From Gammaproteobacteria bacterium (GTDB taxonomy: Bacteria; Pseudomonadota; Gammaproteobacteria; Steroidobacterales; Steroidobacteraceae): 14,150 nucleotides of DNA. Made by a program: the position numbers and the translations under genes. The stretch covers positions 1 through 14,150 of the forward strand of contig RGYP01000020.1 of assembly GCA_010031985.1 (NCBI GenBank), written 5' to 3'. Under the pieces are notes generated by a model, which worked only from the letters and a program-made list of their open reading frames with translations, made no database searches and had not been told where the DNA came from. Positions within the stretch are counted from its first letter, which is position 1. Every line of letters begins with the position of its first letter. Below, piece after piece: positions 1 through 6,953 of the stretch.

Positions 1-721
1 GCTCGGCAGCGGCACCTTTCGCGATGAAGTGCGTTGTCGGGCGGAAGCTTGCCTACCGGCGCCGGCGGGCGATGCGAATCAACTGAGTTTGCTGACCGTC
101 AACGGTCCGACCGCCTGGGTGTTGCTCGAAGACTTCGCGGCACTCAAGCCGGGCGATTGGCTGATCCAGAACGCAGCCAATGCGAGTTGTGGTCGCTATC
201 TCATCCGTTTGGCGCGCCGTCGCGGCATTCGAACCATCAACGTCGTGCGTCGACCGCAGATGATCGACGAGTTGCGCGAACTGGGCGGCGACGTGGTGTT
301 GCTGGACGGACCCGATCTTGCACTGCGCGTTGCTGCCGCGGTTTCGGGCGCGCCGGTTCGACTCGGTGTCGATGCAGTGTCGGGTGCGGCAACGCAGCGC
401 ATTGCCGAGTGTCTCGCTGCCGATGCACCACTCGTCAGTTACGGCTCGATGAGCGGTGAACGCTGTGAAATCGACTTCTATCTCATGTTCAGACAAGGGA
501 TCGTCTTGCATGGTCTCAGCTTCGTGCGCCAATTCCGCAGCCGTACCGCTGAACAGGTTCGGGCGATGTACGCCGAGCTGGCCTCACTCATGGCGAGCGG
601 TGAGCTCGTAGCGCGCATTGCCGGCGTTTATCCCCTCGAAAACATCGTCGAAGCCTGCGAGCATGCCGGAGAAACCGGCGACGAGCGCAACGGCAAGATC
701 ATCATTTCTTTTGATAATTGA
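1..721 (+). CDS. 2-enoyl thioester reductase (MECR/Etr1-like, MDR superfamily), 5'-truncated by window edge
   Basis: The reading frame is open from base 2, with no start needed inside the window, and gives 239 visible residues ending at TGA 719-721. I take the gene to begin upstream. Visible hallmarks are GTF near the start, VNGPTAWVLL, LKPGDWLIQNAAN and the glycine-poor Rossmann turn NAANASCGR, then TINVVRR and LGGDVVLLDG. This order is typical of NADPH-dependent 2-enoyl thioester reductases of the mitochondrial MECR/Etr1 group, which reduce trans-2-enoyl-CoA or -ACP in fatty acid metabolism. Family members run about 320-340 aa, so roughly the first 80-100 residues, including the catalytic tyrosine region, lie outside. 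It could instead act as a generic crotonyl-CoA or quinone reductase. It ends 15 bases from the stop of a convergent MDR gene. Family assignment is fairly sure; substrate is inferred. Confidence 0.8.
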   Translation, partial: LGSGTFRDEVRCRAEACLPAPAGDANQLSLLTVNGPTAWVLLEDFAALKPGDWLIQNAANASCGRYLIRLARRRGIRTINVVRRPQMIDELRELGGDVVLLDGPDLALRVAAAVSGAPVRLGVDAVSGAATQRIAECLAADAPLVSYGSMSGERCEIDFYLMFRQGIVLHGLSFVRQFRSRTAEQVRAMYAELASLMASGELVARIAGVYPLENIVEACEHAGETGDERNGKIIISFDN

Positions 722-736
722 TTTTGCAGATGACGA

Positions 737-1705
737 TCAGTCGTTGACCAGCACTACTTTTCCGTAGTGGGTACGTGAGTCGACCATGCCGTGTGCCTTG
801 ACGAGCTCGCGCATCGGCAGCACGGTGTCGACGACTGCCGTGAAGTGTTTTTTGGCGAACAGGGGCAGTGCCACGTCGCGGAAAGATTTCATCGATTCGG
901 GCATGAAGCGCGCGCTCGAAGAAATGCTCATCGCCAAAAGCTGCAGATTGCGCATGCCGATATTGAGGCTGAAACACACCTGACGACCGCCCGTGCTGCC
1001 GTACATGACGATGCGACCTTCGGCAGCCATCGAGTCGAAGAGCGCGGTTGCGGTCTCTTCGCCTATGGTCATGAGACCGATGTCGATGCCGTGGCCAGTG
1101 GTGTCGCGCATGACTTCGGTCGGCAGATTTTTGGTCTTGTAGTTGTAGGTGGCGTCGGCGCCGGCCTCGATGCCACGCCGGCATTTGTCATCGCGGCTCG
1201 CGGTACCTGCGACCCAGCAACCCTGCCACTTGGCGATCTGCAAGGCCGCGCTGCCCACGCTGCTGGCGATGGCCTCGATCAGCACGCGCTCGCCGACCCG
1301 CGCGCGGGCCACGGTGTAGAGCGCGTGCCACGCAGTGAGCCAGCCAACGGGAATCGCTGCCCCTTCAATGAAATCGAGGGTGGCCGGCAAGGGCAAGGCA
1401 TGCACCGCATCGAACAGCACGTGCGTGGCATGCGAGCCGCGTGCGCGGCCGAATACGCGATCGCCGATGGCGAAGCCGGTGACTCCGGGACCGACCGCCT
1501 CGACGACGCCAGCCGATTCCATCCCCATGACGAACGGCAGCTCTTGGCCGGAATAGGTGCCCGCACGCATGCGGGTTTCGGCAAAGTTGATACCCGAAGC
1601 GTGTACGCGAACGAGCAGTTGACCGGCGGCCGGGCGTAGCTCTGGCAGCGCACCCCAGTACATGACCTCGGGGCCACCGAATTCATTGACCAGCCAGCCT
1701 TGCAC
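737..1705 (-). CDS. Zinc-independent quinone oxidoreductase / enoyl reductase (MDR superfamily)
   Basis: The 322-aa protein starts at GTG 1705, chosen because AGGGA lies 5 bases upstream. It has the GroES-like N-terminal domain (QLLVRVHASGINFAETRMRAG, about residues 29-49), then GMESAGVVEAVGPGV where zinc alcohol dehydrogenases carry GHE, and GDRVFG. After that come LTAWHALY (123-130) and a Rossmann domain from about 140. The catalytic zinc ligands and the four-cysteine structural-zinc lobe are absent, so this belongs to the NADPH:quinone oxidoreductase-like MDRs. It ends in the family motif HYGKVVL. The nucleotide turn reads ASSVGS (147-152), where relatives usually have AxGGVGS. The likely role is NAD(P)H-dependent reduction of quinones or alpha,beta-unsaturated carbonyls in the cytosol. 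It lies 16 bases downstream of a glutathione S-transferase gene on the same strand, consistent with joint detoxification. The substrate cannot be read from sequence. Confidence 0.87.
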   Translation of the reverse strand: MQGWLVNEFGGPEVMYWGALPELRPAAGQLLVRVHASGINFAETRMRAGTYSGQELPFVMGMESAGVVEAVGPGVTGFAIGDRVFGRARGSHATHVLFDAVHALPLPATLDFIEGAAIPVGWLTAWHALYTVARARVGERVLIEAIASSVGSAALQIAKWQGCWVAGTASRDDKCRRGIEAGADATYNYKTKNLPTEVMRDTTGHGIDIGLMTIGEETATALFDSMAAEGRIVMYGSTGGRQVCFSLNIGMRNLQLLAMSISSSARFMPESMKSFRDVALPLFAKKHFTAVVDTVLPMRELVKAHGMVDSRTHYGKVVLVND

Positions 1706-1721
1706 GATGGTCCCTGCGTAC

Positions 1722-2369
1722 TCAGCGTCGCGAAGCCATGAAATTCATGAAGGCGTTGTGGTACTCGTCGATGAAAGCGACGGTGACGGGATCGGTTTGC
1801 AGCTTGCGCCACCAGGAGCCGAGCCGCGGCAGTCCGTCGTAGGGATCGACGACCCCGCAGGCGCCGGCGACCGAGGCCATCATTTGCAGGCAGGGCATCA
1901 TGGCGACGTCGGCATAGCCGAGCGTGCTGCCGACGGCGTAGGGTCCCGGGCCCATGAAGTGTTCGAGTTGCTCGAGCGACTTGCGATAGGCGAGCACGCC
2001 GGCCGCGACTTCATCCGCTTTGCGCGTGGCGGGATTCATGTTGGTGAAGAAATAGCGGGCCTGCACCGTGACGTAGAGATCGACGATGCGGCCAAGTAAT
2101 CGCGATTGTGCGCGCTCGTATGCCGAAGCTGGCAACAACGCCGGGGTCGGATAGGCGTCTTCGAGGTAGTCGAGCAACACCATCGATTCGGCGAGCGGCC
2201 GTCCGTCGATCTCCATCGCGGGCATCTTGCCGATGGGATTGAGGTGTAGGAATTCTGCGCTCTTGATTCCGCCCGGCGGCAGTTCCGGGATGAGAGTGAG
2301 ACCTTTGAGCCGCGCCGCAAAGGCCACGCGGGCAACGTAAGGTGACACGAGGGAGCCGTAAAGTTTCAT
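1722..2369 (-). CDS. Glutathione S-transferase family protein
   Basis: The 215-aa length is typical for a cytosolic GST. The N-terminal thioredoxin-like domain starts MKLYGSLVSPYVARV, with the probable activating serine in the SLVSPY segment (residues 6-9). The cis-proline follows in GKMPAM (Pro50), then the glutathione-binding Glu-Ser pair in AESMVLLDYLED (E61-S62). An all-helical C-terminal domain follows, with GSTLGYADVAMMP at the conserved N-capping box. A start eight codons upstream (2393) is open, but the ATG at 2369 has GGAGG four bases before it and begins exactly at the conserved family start, so I chose it. The gene lies between an MFS transporter gene and a quinone oxidoreductase gene on the same strand and is probably cotranscribed with them. 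It presumably conjugates or reduces electrophiles with glutathione; class and substrate are unknown. Confidence 0.9.
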   Translation of the reverse strand: MKLYGSLVSPYVARVAFAARLKGLTLIPELPPGGIKSAEFLHLNPIGKMPAMEIDGRPLAESMVLLDYLEDAYPTPALLPASAYERAQSRLLGRIVDLYVTVQARYFFTNMNPATRKADEVAAGVLAYRKSLEQLEHFMGPGPYAVGSTLGYADVAMMPCLQMMASVAGACGVVDPYDGLPRLGSWWRKLQTDPVTVAFIDEYHNAFMNFMASRR

Positions 2370-2373
2370 GGAA

Positions 2374-2378
2374 CCTCC
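2374..2378 (-). promoter_or_regulatory. Shine-Dalgarno GGAGG that decides the GST start
   Basis: On the minus strand GGAGG sits four bases before the ATG at 2369. It falls inside the coding sequence that an upstream start at 2393 would imply, and so favours the shorter protein. Confidence 0.6.
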
Positions 2379-2431
2379 GCAGGGATGTCGCACTTCGCAA
2401 AGAATGCGGCGCGTCGGGAAAAGGCGGCGAA

Positions 2432-3604
2432 CTATGTACGGACGGCCGCGGCAACGTCAACCCGCCGCAATGACCACAATACGAAGAAAAGCAGCGGTAG
2501 TGTCACGAGATTGAGCGTTTGCCAGCCCATCGTCTCGATGGCAGCGCCGGCGGAGAGCGAAGCGAAGGCTTGCGAGCCGAATACTGCGAAATCATTGAAG
2601 CCCTGGGCGCGAAATCGCTCGTCGGGGGAATAGGTGGAGGAGAGGAGCGTGGTCGCGCCGACGAACAGCAGGTTCCAGCCGACCCCTAGCAGCAGCAACG
2701 CGGCGAAGTAGTGGATGAATTGATGTCCCACGAAGGCACAAACCGCAACGCAGAGCAGATTGATGCCGACTCCCGCGAGCATCATGCCGCGGACGCCGAG
2801 GCGTGTGACGAACCATGGCGTCGCCAGCGAGGGCAAGTACATGCCGAGCAGATGGGCGGTAATGACGGTCGTCGTCTCGGCAGTCGAAAAGCCATCGTGG
2901 ACGTGCATGCTGAGCGGCGTCGCGGTCATGATGAAACTCATCACGGCATAGGACGACAGCCCGGCGAGCACCGCCAAGTTGAAGCGCGAGTCGCGCAGCA
3001 GTTCGCGAATGCTGCGACCGGTGCTCGCGGTGTTTGCGACCTTCGTACTTTGAGTGGCGGGCAGCAGCGAGAGGATGACCGCCGCAATCACGCACAACAC
3101 GGAAAGCGACAGAAACGAGGAGGTGTACTGCGGCCACTCGCCGAGATCGCTCGTCAGGCCGCCTAGCGTCGGACCGACGAACGCCGCGATCAAGGTACCG
3201 ATCATCACGGTCGAGACGGCCCGACCCGAGTCGGCGGGTCCCGCATATTCGATCGCTGCAAATCGATACTGCTGTACGAACGCCATGTTGCCCCCGATGA
3301 GCAGGCCGGCGAGGCAGAACAAGACGAAGCTTTCGTGAGCCACTGCCCAAGCACAGAGTAGTGCTGCGAAGGCCGCGACGCCGGCGCTGCCCATGAACGC
3401 GCGTTTGCGACCGATACGCTGCATCAGCAGCGCGGCCGGCAGCGACATGCTGGCAAGACCCAGGACCGACATCGACAAGGGTAGCGTGGCGAGCGCCGGT
3501 GTCGGTGCGATGTGCGTGCCGACGATGCCGCCAAAAGTGACGAGGGTGATGGTGCCGCAGGCTGCGAACGCTTGGGCGAGGGTGAGGATCCAGACGTTGC
3601 GCAT
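2432..3604 (-). CDS. Major facilitator superfamily (MFS) transporter
   Basis: The 390-aa protein is hydrophobic and has the size and segment pattern of a 12-helix MFS permease. After the first two helices, the short cytoplasmic loop MQRIGRKRAF (61-70) matches MFS motif A, including its basic G-R-K-R stretch. A hydrophilic central loop (about 183-206) separates the two six-helix halves. The frame is open further upstream to 3703, but that stretch is polar and would overlap the divergent gene. The ATG at 3604 begins right at the first membrane helix, though its ribosome site (AGGA at 3618-3621) is weak and distant. This is an inner-membrane transporter, probably an effluxer of the drug/metabolite:H+ antiporter type. 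It is the first gene of a run followed after 62 bases by the GST and then the oxidoreductase, which suggests export of toxic or modified compounds. Substrate unknown. Confidence 0.85.
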   Translation of the reverse strand: MRNVWILTLAQAFAACGTITLVTFGGIVGTHIAPTPALATLPLSMSVLGLASMSLPAALLMQRIGRKRAFMGSAGVAAFAALLCAWAVAHESFVLFCLAGLLIGGNMAFVQQYRFAAIEYAGPADSGRAVSTVMIGTLIAAFVGPTLGGLTSDLGEWPQYTSSFLSLSVLCVIAAVILSLLPATQSTKVANTASTGRSIRELLRDSRFNLAVLAGLSSYAVMSFIMTATPLSMHVHDGFSTAETTTVITAHLLGMYLPSLATPWFVTRLGVRGMMLAGVGINLLCVAVCAFVGHQFIHYFAALLLLGVGWNLLFVGATTLLSSTYSPDERFRAQGFNDFAVFGSQAFASLSAGAAIETMGWQTLNLVTLPLLFFVLWSLRRVDVAAAVRT

Positions 3605-3678
3605 GCGACAAGAGCGATCCTGGGCGGGTACGTTGTCTGCAGTATATCGACCGCGTTGTCCTCGGTTATGCTGAAGGC

Positions 3679-3981
3679 ATGAGCGACCAAAAACTTCCGA
3701 CACCCGCCCCGGAACCGGCGTTTTTCGACAACCCCGCCATCGACAATCTGATCGCCGTGACCATGGAGTTGGGCGCCGAGCTTTGGGTGCAGCGCGAGCG
3801 TATGCGCGTCATCGAGCGCTTGCTTGCAGAGCGCGGCGTGGTGACAGCTCTGGCGATCGAGCAGTACGTGATGTCGGCGGACGAAGCCGCGCGTGTGCAG
3901 ACCGAGCGCGACGCTTTCGTGAAACGACTTTACGCCGCATTCACGCGCGAAACCGTCCCGGCGACCCCGGACGGTCCCTGA
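3679..3981 (+). CDS. Conserved-looking hypothetical protein, 100 aa
   Basis: I do not recognise a named family. The protein is small and charged, and has no membrane segment or signal peptide. A proline-rich head (PTPAPEPAFFDNPAID) leads into a predicted long helical region: LIAVTMELGAELWVQRERMRVIERLLAERGVV (about 24-55). That region carries heptad-like hydrophobics and could dimerise. A second helical stretch with many Glu and Arg follows (about 68-90). Coding is supported by its position at the head of the plus-strand run and by its stop, which lies 8 bases before the ilvA start: its final codon and stop supply part of the ilvA ribosome site. Its own start has GAAGG only one base before the ATG, so initiation is unusual or the message may be nearly leaderless. 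A role linked to ilvA is possible from context only. Confidence 0.65.
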   Translation: MSDQKLPTPAPEPAFFDNPAIDNLIAVTMELGAELWVQRERMRVIERLLAERGVVTALAIEQYVMSADEAARVQTERDAFVKRLYAAFTRETVPATPDGP

Positions 3982-3984
3982 AGG
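3980..3984 (+). promoter_or_regulatory. Ribosome binding site of ilvA overlapping the upstream stop codon
   Basis: GAAGG lies five bases before ATG 3990 and shares its first bases with the TGA stop (3979-3981) of the small upstream gene. This decides the 3990 start over longer in-frame extensions reaching into the small gene, and suggests translational coupling. Confidence 0.6.
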
Positions 3985-3989
3985 CCGTC

Positions 3990-5519
3990 ATGTCTAACCA
4001 GTTCGCTGCGGAGTACGTCGAGCGCATCCTGCGGGCGCGCGTTTACGACGTCGCCATCGAGTCGCCTCTCGACGCGGCGGCGCGTCTCTCGAGAAGACTC
4101 GATAACGAGATCCTGCTCAAGCGCGAGGATCTGCAGCCGGTGTTCTCGTTCAAGCTGCGCGGTGCGTACAACAAAGTAGCCCAGCTCTCCGACGTGGTGG
4201 CAGGGCGCGGCGTCATCTGTGCATCGGCGGGTAATCATGCGCAAGGGGTCGCGCTTGCTGCAGGCCGTCGCGGCATTCGCGCCGTCATCGTCATGCCGGT
4301 GACGACCCCACAGATCAAAGTTCAAGCCGTGGTCGATCTCGGTGGCGAGGTCGTGCTGTTCGGCGATGACTATGACAGTGCCTACGATCATGCGCTCGGC
4401 CTCGCGCGCGAACGGCAGCTCGCCTTCGTACATCCCTTCGACGACCCGGACGTGATCGCAGGGCAGGGCACCATCGGTATGGAGATCGCTCGGCAAACCG
4501 GCGGTAACGTCGATGCCGTATTCGTGCCGGTCGGGGGCGGTGGACTCATCGCCGGCATTGCGGTCTATTTGAAATACGTGCATCCGCAGATTCGCATCAT
4601 CGGTGTCAATGCTGCAGACTCGACGGCCATGCACGACTCGCTGCGCGCCGGCGAGCGGGTGTCGTTGCCGCGCGTCGGTATCTTTGCCGACGGCGTGGCG
4701 GTACGTCGCGTCGGCGAGGAGGCATTCCGTCTGGCGCGCGGTTTGGTGGACGAGATGATTCTCGTCGACACCGACGAGATCTGCGCCGGGATCCAAGATA
4801 TTTTTGAGGATACGCGCTCCATCGTCGAGCCCTCGGGTGCGCTCGCGGTCGCGGCAATCAAAAAATTCATCGCCCGTGAGGGCTGCACGGGGCGGCGATT
4901 CGTCGCCATCAACTGTGGTGCCAACATGAATTTCGATCGGCTGCGACACGTCGCCGAGCGCGCCGAGATCGGTGCGCATCGCGAGGCTTTGCTGGCCGTC
5001 GAAATCCCCGAGCGCCCGGGCAGCTTTCTCGAACTGTGCCGAACCTTGGGGCGACGCAGCGTCACTGAATTCAATTACCGGTACGAACGACCTGCCGCGG
5101 CGCGTATTTTCCTCGGCTTCGGCATGCAGGGCGGTCGCGACGAGCGTAACGAGGTGATCGCAGCGCTGCGCGCTGCGGGTTATGGCGTCACCGACATGAC
5201 CGATAACGAACTCGCCAAGCTGCACGTGCGCTACATGGTGGGGGGTCATCCCGAGGGGCTGACCGACGAGCGTTTGTTTAGGTTCGAATTTCCCGAGCGA
5301 CCCGGCGCCTTGCTGCGCTTTCTCGAGGCCGTGGGTTCGCGCTGGAATATCACGCTCTTTCACTATCGCAATCACGGCTCCGATGCCGGTCGCGTGATGG
5401 CCGGCATTCAGGTGCCCGAGGCGACGCGCGAGGATTTCCTGCTGCACCTCGCGGAATTGCATTATCCGTGGATCGACGAGACGGCGAATCCGGCGTATCG
5501 CCTGTTTCTCGGTAGCTGA
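3990..5519 (+). CDS. ilvA: Threonine ammonia-lyase, biosynthetic (threonine dehydratase)
   Basis: The enzyme deaminates L-threonine to 2-oxobutanoate, the first committed step of isoleucine synthesis, using PLP in the cytosol. At 509 aa it matches the roughly 510-aa biosynthetic form (E. coli IlvA 514). The fold-type II PLP domain shows the Schiff-base lysine in SFKLRGAYNK (Lys55), the substrate loop SAGNHAQG (79-86) and the phosphate-binding loop GGGGL (182-186). Two C-terminal ACT-like regulatory repeats begin near residue 332 (LLAVEIPERPGSF) and residue 429 (LFRFEFPERPGAL). They carry the paired ERPG motifs expected for isoleucine inhibition and valine activation. The start at 3990 is supported by GAAGG five bases upstream and by the match to the family N-terminus. 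No leader peptide or attenuator is visible in front, where a small hypothetical gene lies instead. No key residue is missing. Confidence 0.97.
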   Translation: MSNQFAAEYVERILRARVYDVAIESPLDAAARLSRRLDNEILLKREDLQPVFSFKLRGAYNKVAQLSDVVAGRGVICASAGNHAQGVALAAGRRGIRAVIVMPVTTPQIKVQAVVDLGGEVVLFGDDYDSAYDHALGLARERQLAFVHPFDDPDVIAGQGTIGMEIARQTGGNVDAVFVPVGGGGLIAGIAVYLKYVHPQIRIIGVNAADSTAMHDSLRAGERVSLPRVGIFADGVAVRRVGEEAFRLARGLVDEMILVDTDEICAGIQDIFEDTRSIVEPSGALAVAAIKKFIAREGCTGRRFVAINCGANMNFDRLRHVAERAEIGAHREALLAVEIPERPGSFLELCRTLGRRSVTEFNYRYERPAAARIFLGFGMQGGRDERNEVIAALRAAGYGVTDMTDNELAKLHVRYMVGGHPEGLTDERLFRFEFPERPGALLRFLEAVGSRWNITLFHYRNHGSDAGRVMAGIQVPEATREDFLLHLAELHYPWIDETANPAYRLFLGS

Positions 5520-5530
5520 GATCGCGAACG

Positions 5531-6475
5531 GTGTCGGCTTACGAACCCATCGTGCAAGCGCGCGAGCAGGTGATCCAGATCCGCGGTCTTGCGCACCGCG
5601 TGCTGCATTGGGGACCGGACGAGGCAGCCCCGATTTTTTTGTTGCACGGCTTTCAGGACTGCGCCGATACCTTCCAGTTTTTGGTCGATGCCTTGCCGCG
5701 AGGGCTGCACTTCGTGGCGCCAGATTGGCGCGGCTTCGGCGGCAGCGCACGCAACGATGCGCCCTACTGGTTTGCGGACTACCTCGGCGATCTCGACGCC
5801 ATGCTCGATTTCTTCGTCGGTGATCGGCCCACGACGCTGATCGGGCACAGCATGGGCGGCAACATTGCCGCACTCTATTCCGGTGTGCGGGCGGAGCGTA
5901 TCGGTCGCTTGATATCCCTCGAGGGCTTCGGTCTGCCGCGAGTCGACGCCGAACGCGCGCCCGATCGATTCACCGAATGGCTCGATCAGTTGCGCAAGGG
6001 CGTCAAAGAATCGTACTACGAGACGAGCGATCGCTTGGCCCAGCAACTGCAGCGTCGCAATCCACGATTGCCCGGCGCCATTGCCCATTTCGTGGCCCGC
6101 GTCTGGACGCGGCCGGCGGCCGATGGGGTGATGCTGCGCTTCGATCCGTGGCATCGACTCACCAATCCCGTGCTCTACCGTCGCGACGAGGCCGAAGCCT
6201 GTTGGCGACGCGTTCGGGCACCGACCTTGTTGGTGCTGGGTGGGCAATCGGAGTATCGACGCCATCTTGAGAGCCAAGACGGCGTCAACGAGGTAAGTCG
6301 CTGGCAGTCGTGTTTTGCCGATCTCGAAGTGCGGGATTTTCCGGCGCTCGGTCACATGATGCATCACGAGGATGCACCTGCCGTGGCTGCCGTGATCGAA
6401 GATTGGCTGCATCGTCACCGACCTTCGCAAGCCGCGGCAAAATCGGCGACACTAATTCCCGATGACCACGCATAG
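5531..6475 (+). CDS. Alpha/beta hydrolase fold protein
   Basis: The protein is 314 aa, with GTG 5531 as the only upstream start before an in-frame stop at 5513. No clear ribosome site is visible. The core shows the oxyanion strand IFLLHGFQD (HG at 39-40), APDWRGFGGS (63-72) and the nucleophile elbow LIGHSMGG with Ser107. A C-terminal FPALGHMMHHED supplies His275. The acid is less clear: after strand 7 the sequence is LVLGGQSEYRR with no Asp at the usual spot. Glu241 there, or Glu131 after strand 6 (ISLEGFGLP), are candidates. The cytosolic enzyme probably cleaves an ester, lactone, epoxide or similar bond; the sequence does not tell which. It follows ilvA by 11 bases and overlaps the next gene by 14 bases, so it is likely cotranscribed with both. 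Confidence 0.88.
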   Translation: MSAYEPIVQAREQVIQIRGLAHRVLHWGPDEAAPIFLLHGFQDCADTFQFLVDALPRGLHFVAPDWRGFGGSARNDAPYWFADYLGDLDAMLDFFVGDRPTTLIGHSMGGNIAALYSGVRAERIGRLISLEGFGLPRVDAERAPDRFTEWLDQLRKGVKESYYETSDRLAQQLQRRNPRLPGAIAHFVARVWTRPAADGVMLRFDPWHRLTNPVLYRRDEAEACWRRVRAPTLLVLGGQSEYRRHLESQDGVNEVSRWQSCFADLEVRDFPALGHMMHHEDAPAVAAVIEDWLHRHRPSQAAAKSATLIPDDHA

Positions 6476-6953
6476 TGATCAAGCAAGTACGCGCTGGGAT
6501 GGCGTGGGCTATGGGGCGCGGCTCGCCGGATTTTTGGGCCTCGCACCCTTCGGACTCGCGCTGCTCTGCGTCACCTGGGGTGCCGGCCATGGCTACCTCG
6601 ACATCGGCAGGCAGCTTGCGATCGCCTGGGGAGCAGTCATTCTCACTTTCGTGGCCGCCGTTCACTGGGGCCTCGCGCTCGCCGGTCGCTGGCAGTGGTC
6701 GCTGTCGACCATCGTCGGCTCGACGTTGCCGTCGGTCGTCGGTGCGCTCGCGGTATTGCTGGGCGGTGAGCGCGGTCTTGCGCTGCTGATCGCCGGCTTC
6801 GGATTGTTCTGGTTGTTCGAGCATCGCACGCATGCCGAGCACTTGCCCGGCGATTACCTTGCGCTGCGACGCGCGCTCACCCTCGGCGTGTGTACGCTAC
6901 TCGTACTCGTGGCATTTGCGTCCGCCGAGGCGACTGCAGGGAGCATCCAATGA
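6462..6953 (+). CDS. DUF3429 domain membrane protein
   Basis: The 163-aa protein has about five hydrophobic segments: roughly 20-40, 52-73, 80-101, 105-119 and 138-155. The motif FVAAVHWGLALAG (around residues 63-75, with His-Trp-Gly at 68-70) is the hallmark of the DUF3429 family, which includes the TMEM69-like proteins. Function in bacteria is unknown, and its location is the inner membrane. The ATG overlaps the end of the preceding hydrolase gene by 14 bases and lacks a good Shine-Dalgarno, so it is probably translated by coupling. Its stop overlaps the next start in an ATGA. The family assignment rests on recognising the motif and on the length and topology, not on a search. Confidence 0.82.
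   Translation: MTTHSDQASTRWDGVGYGARLAGFLGLAPFGLALLCVTWGAGHGYLDIGRQLAIAWGAVILTFVAAVHWGLALAGRWQWSLSTIVGSTLPSVVGALAVLLGGERGLALLIAGFGLFWLFEHRTHAEHLPGDYLALRRALTLGVCTLLVLVAFASAEATAGSIQ

Noticed and set aside
752..769. CACTAC-TTTTCC-GTAGTG hairpin near the convergent stops, considered as a terminator
   Set aside because: It lies inside the oxidoreductase coding sequence and is explained by the conserved protein motif HYGKVVL encoded there.
3641..3646. TATACT on the minus strand, considered as the -10 box of the MFS-GST-oxidoreductase run
   Set aside because: The hexamer is good and well placed (about 37 bases before the start), but no acceptable -35 lies 16-18 bases upstream. It is not listed as a promoter.
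3605..3703. N-terminal extension of the minus-strand MFS gene to 3703
   Set aside because: The extra 33 residues are polar, overlap the divergent gene's start and precede the first membrane helix. The ATG at 3604 fits the family better.
3930..5873. Long open frame on the minus strand covering ilvA (647 codons)
   Set aside because: It lies antisense to an unmistakable ilvA gene, shows no recognisable domain and is rich in Arg, His and Asp from GC-biased codons. It is a composition shadow.
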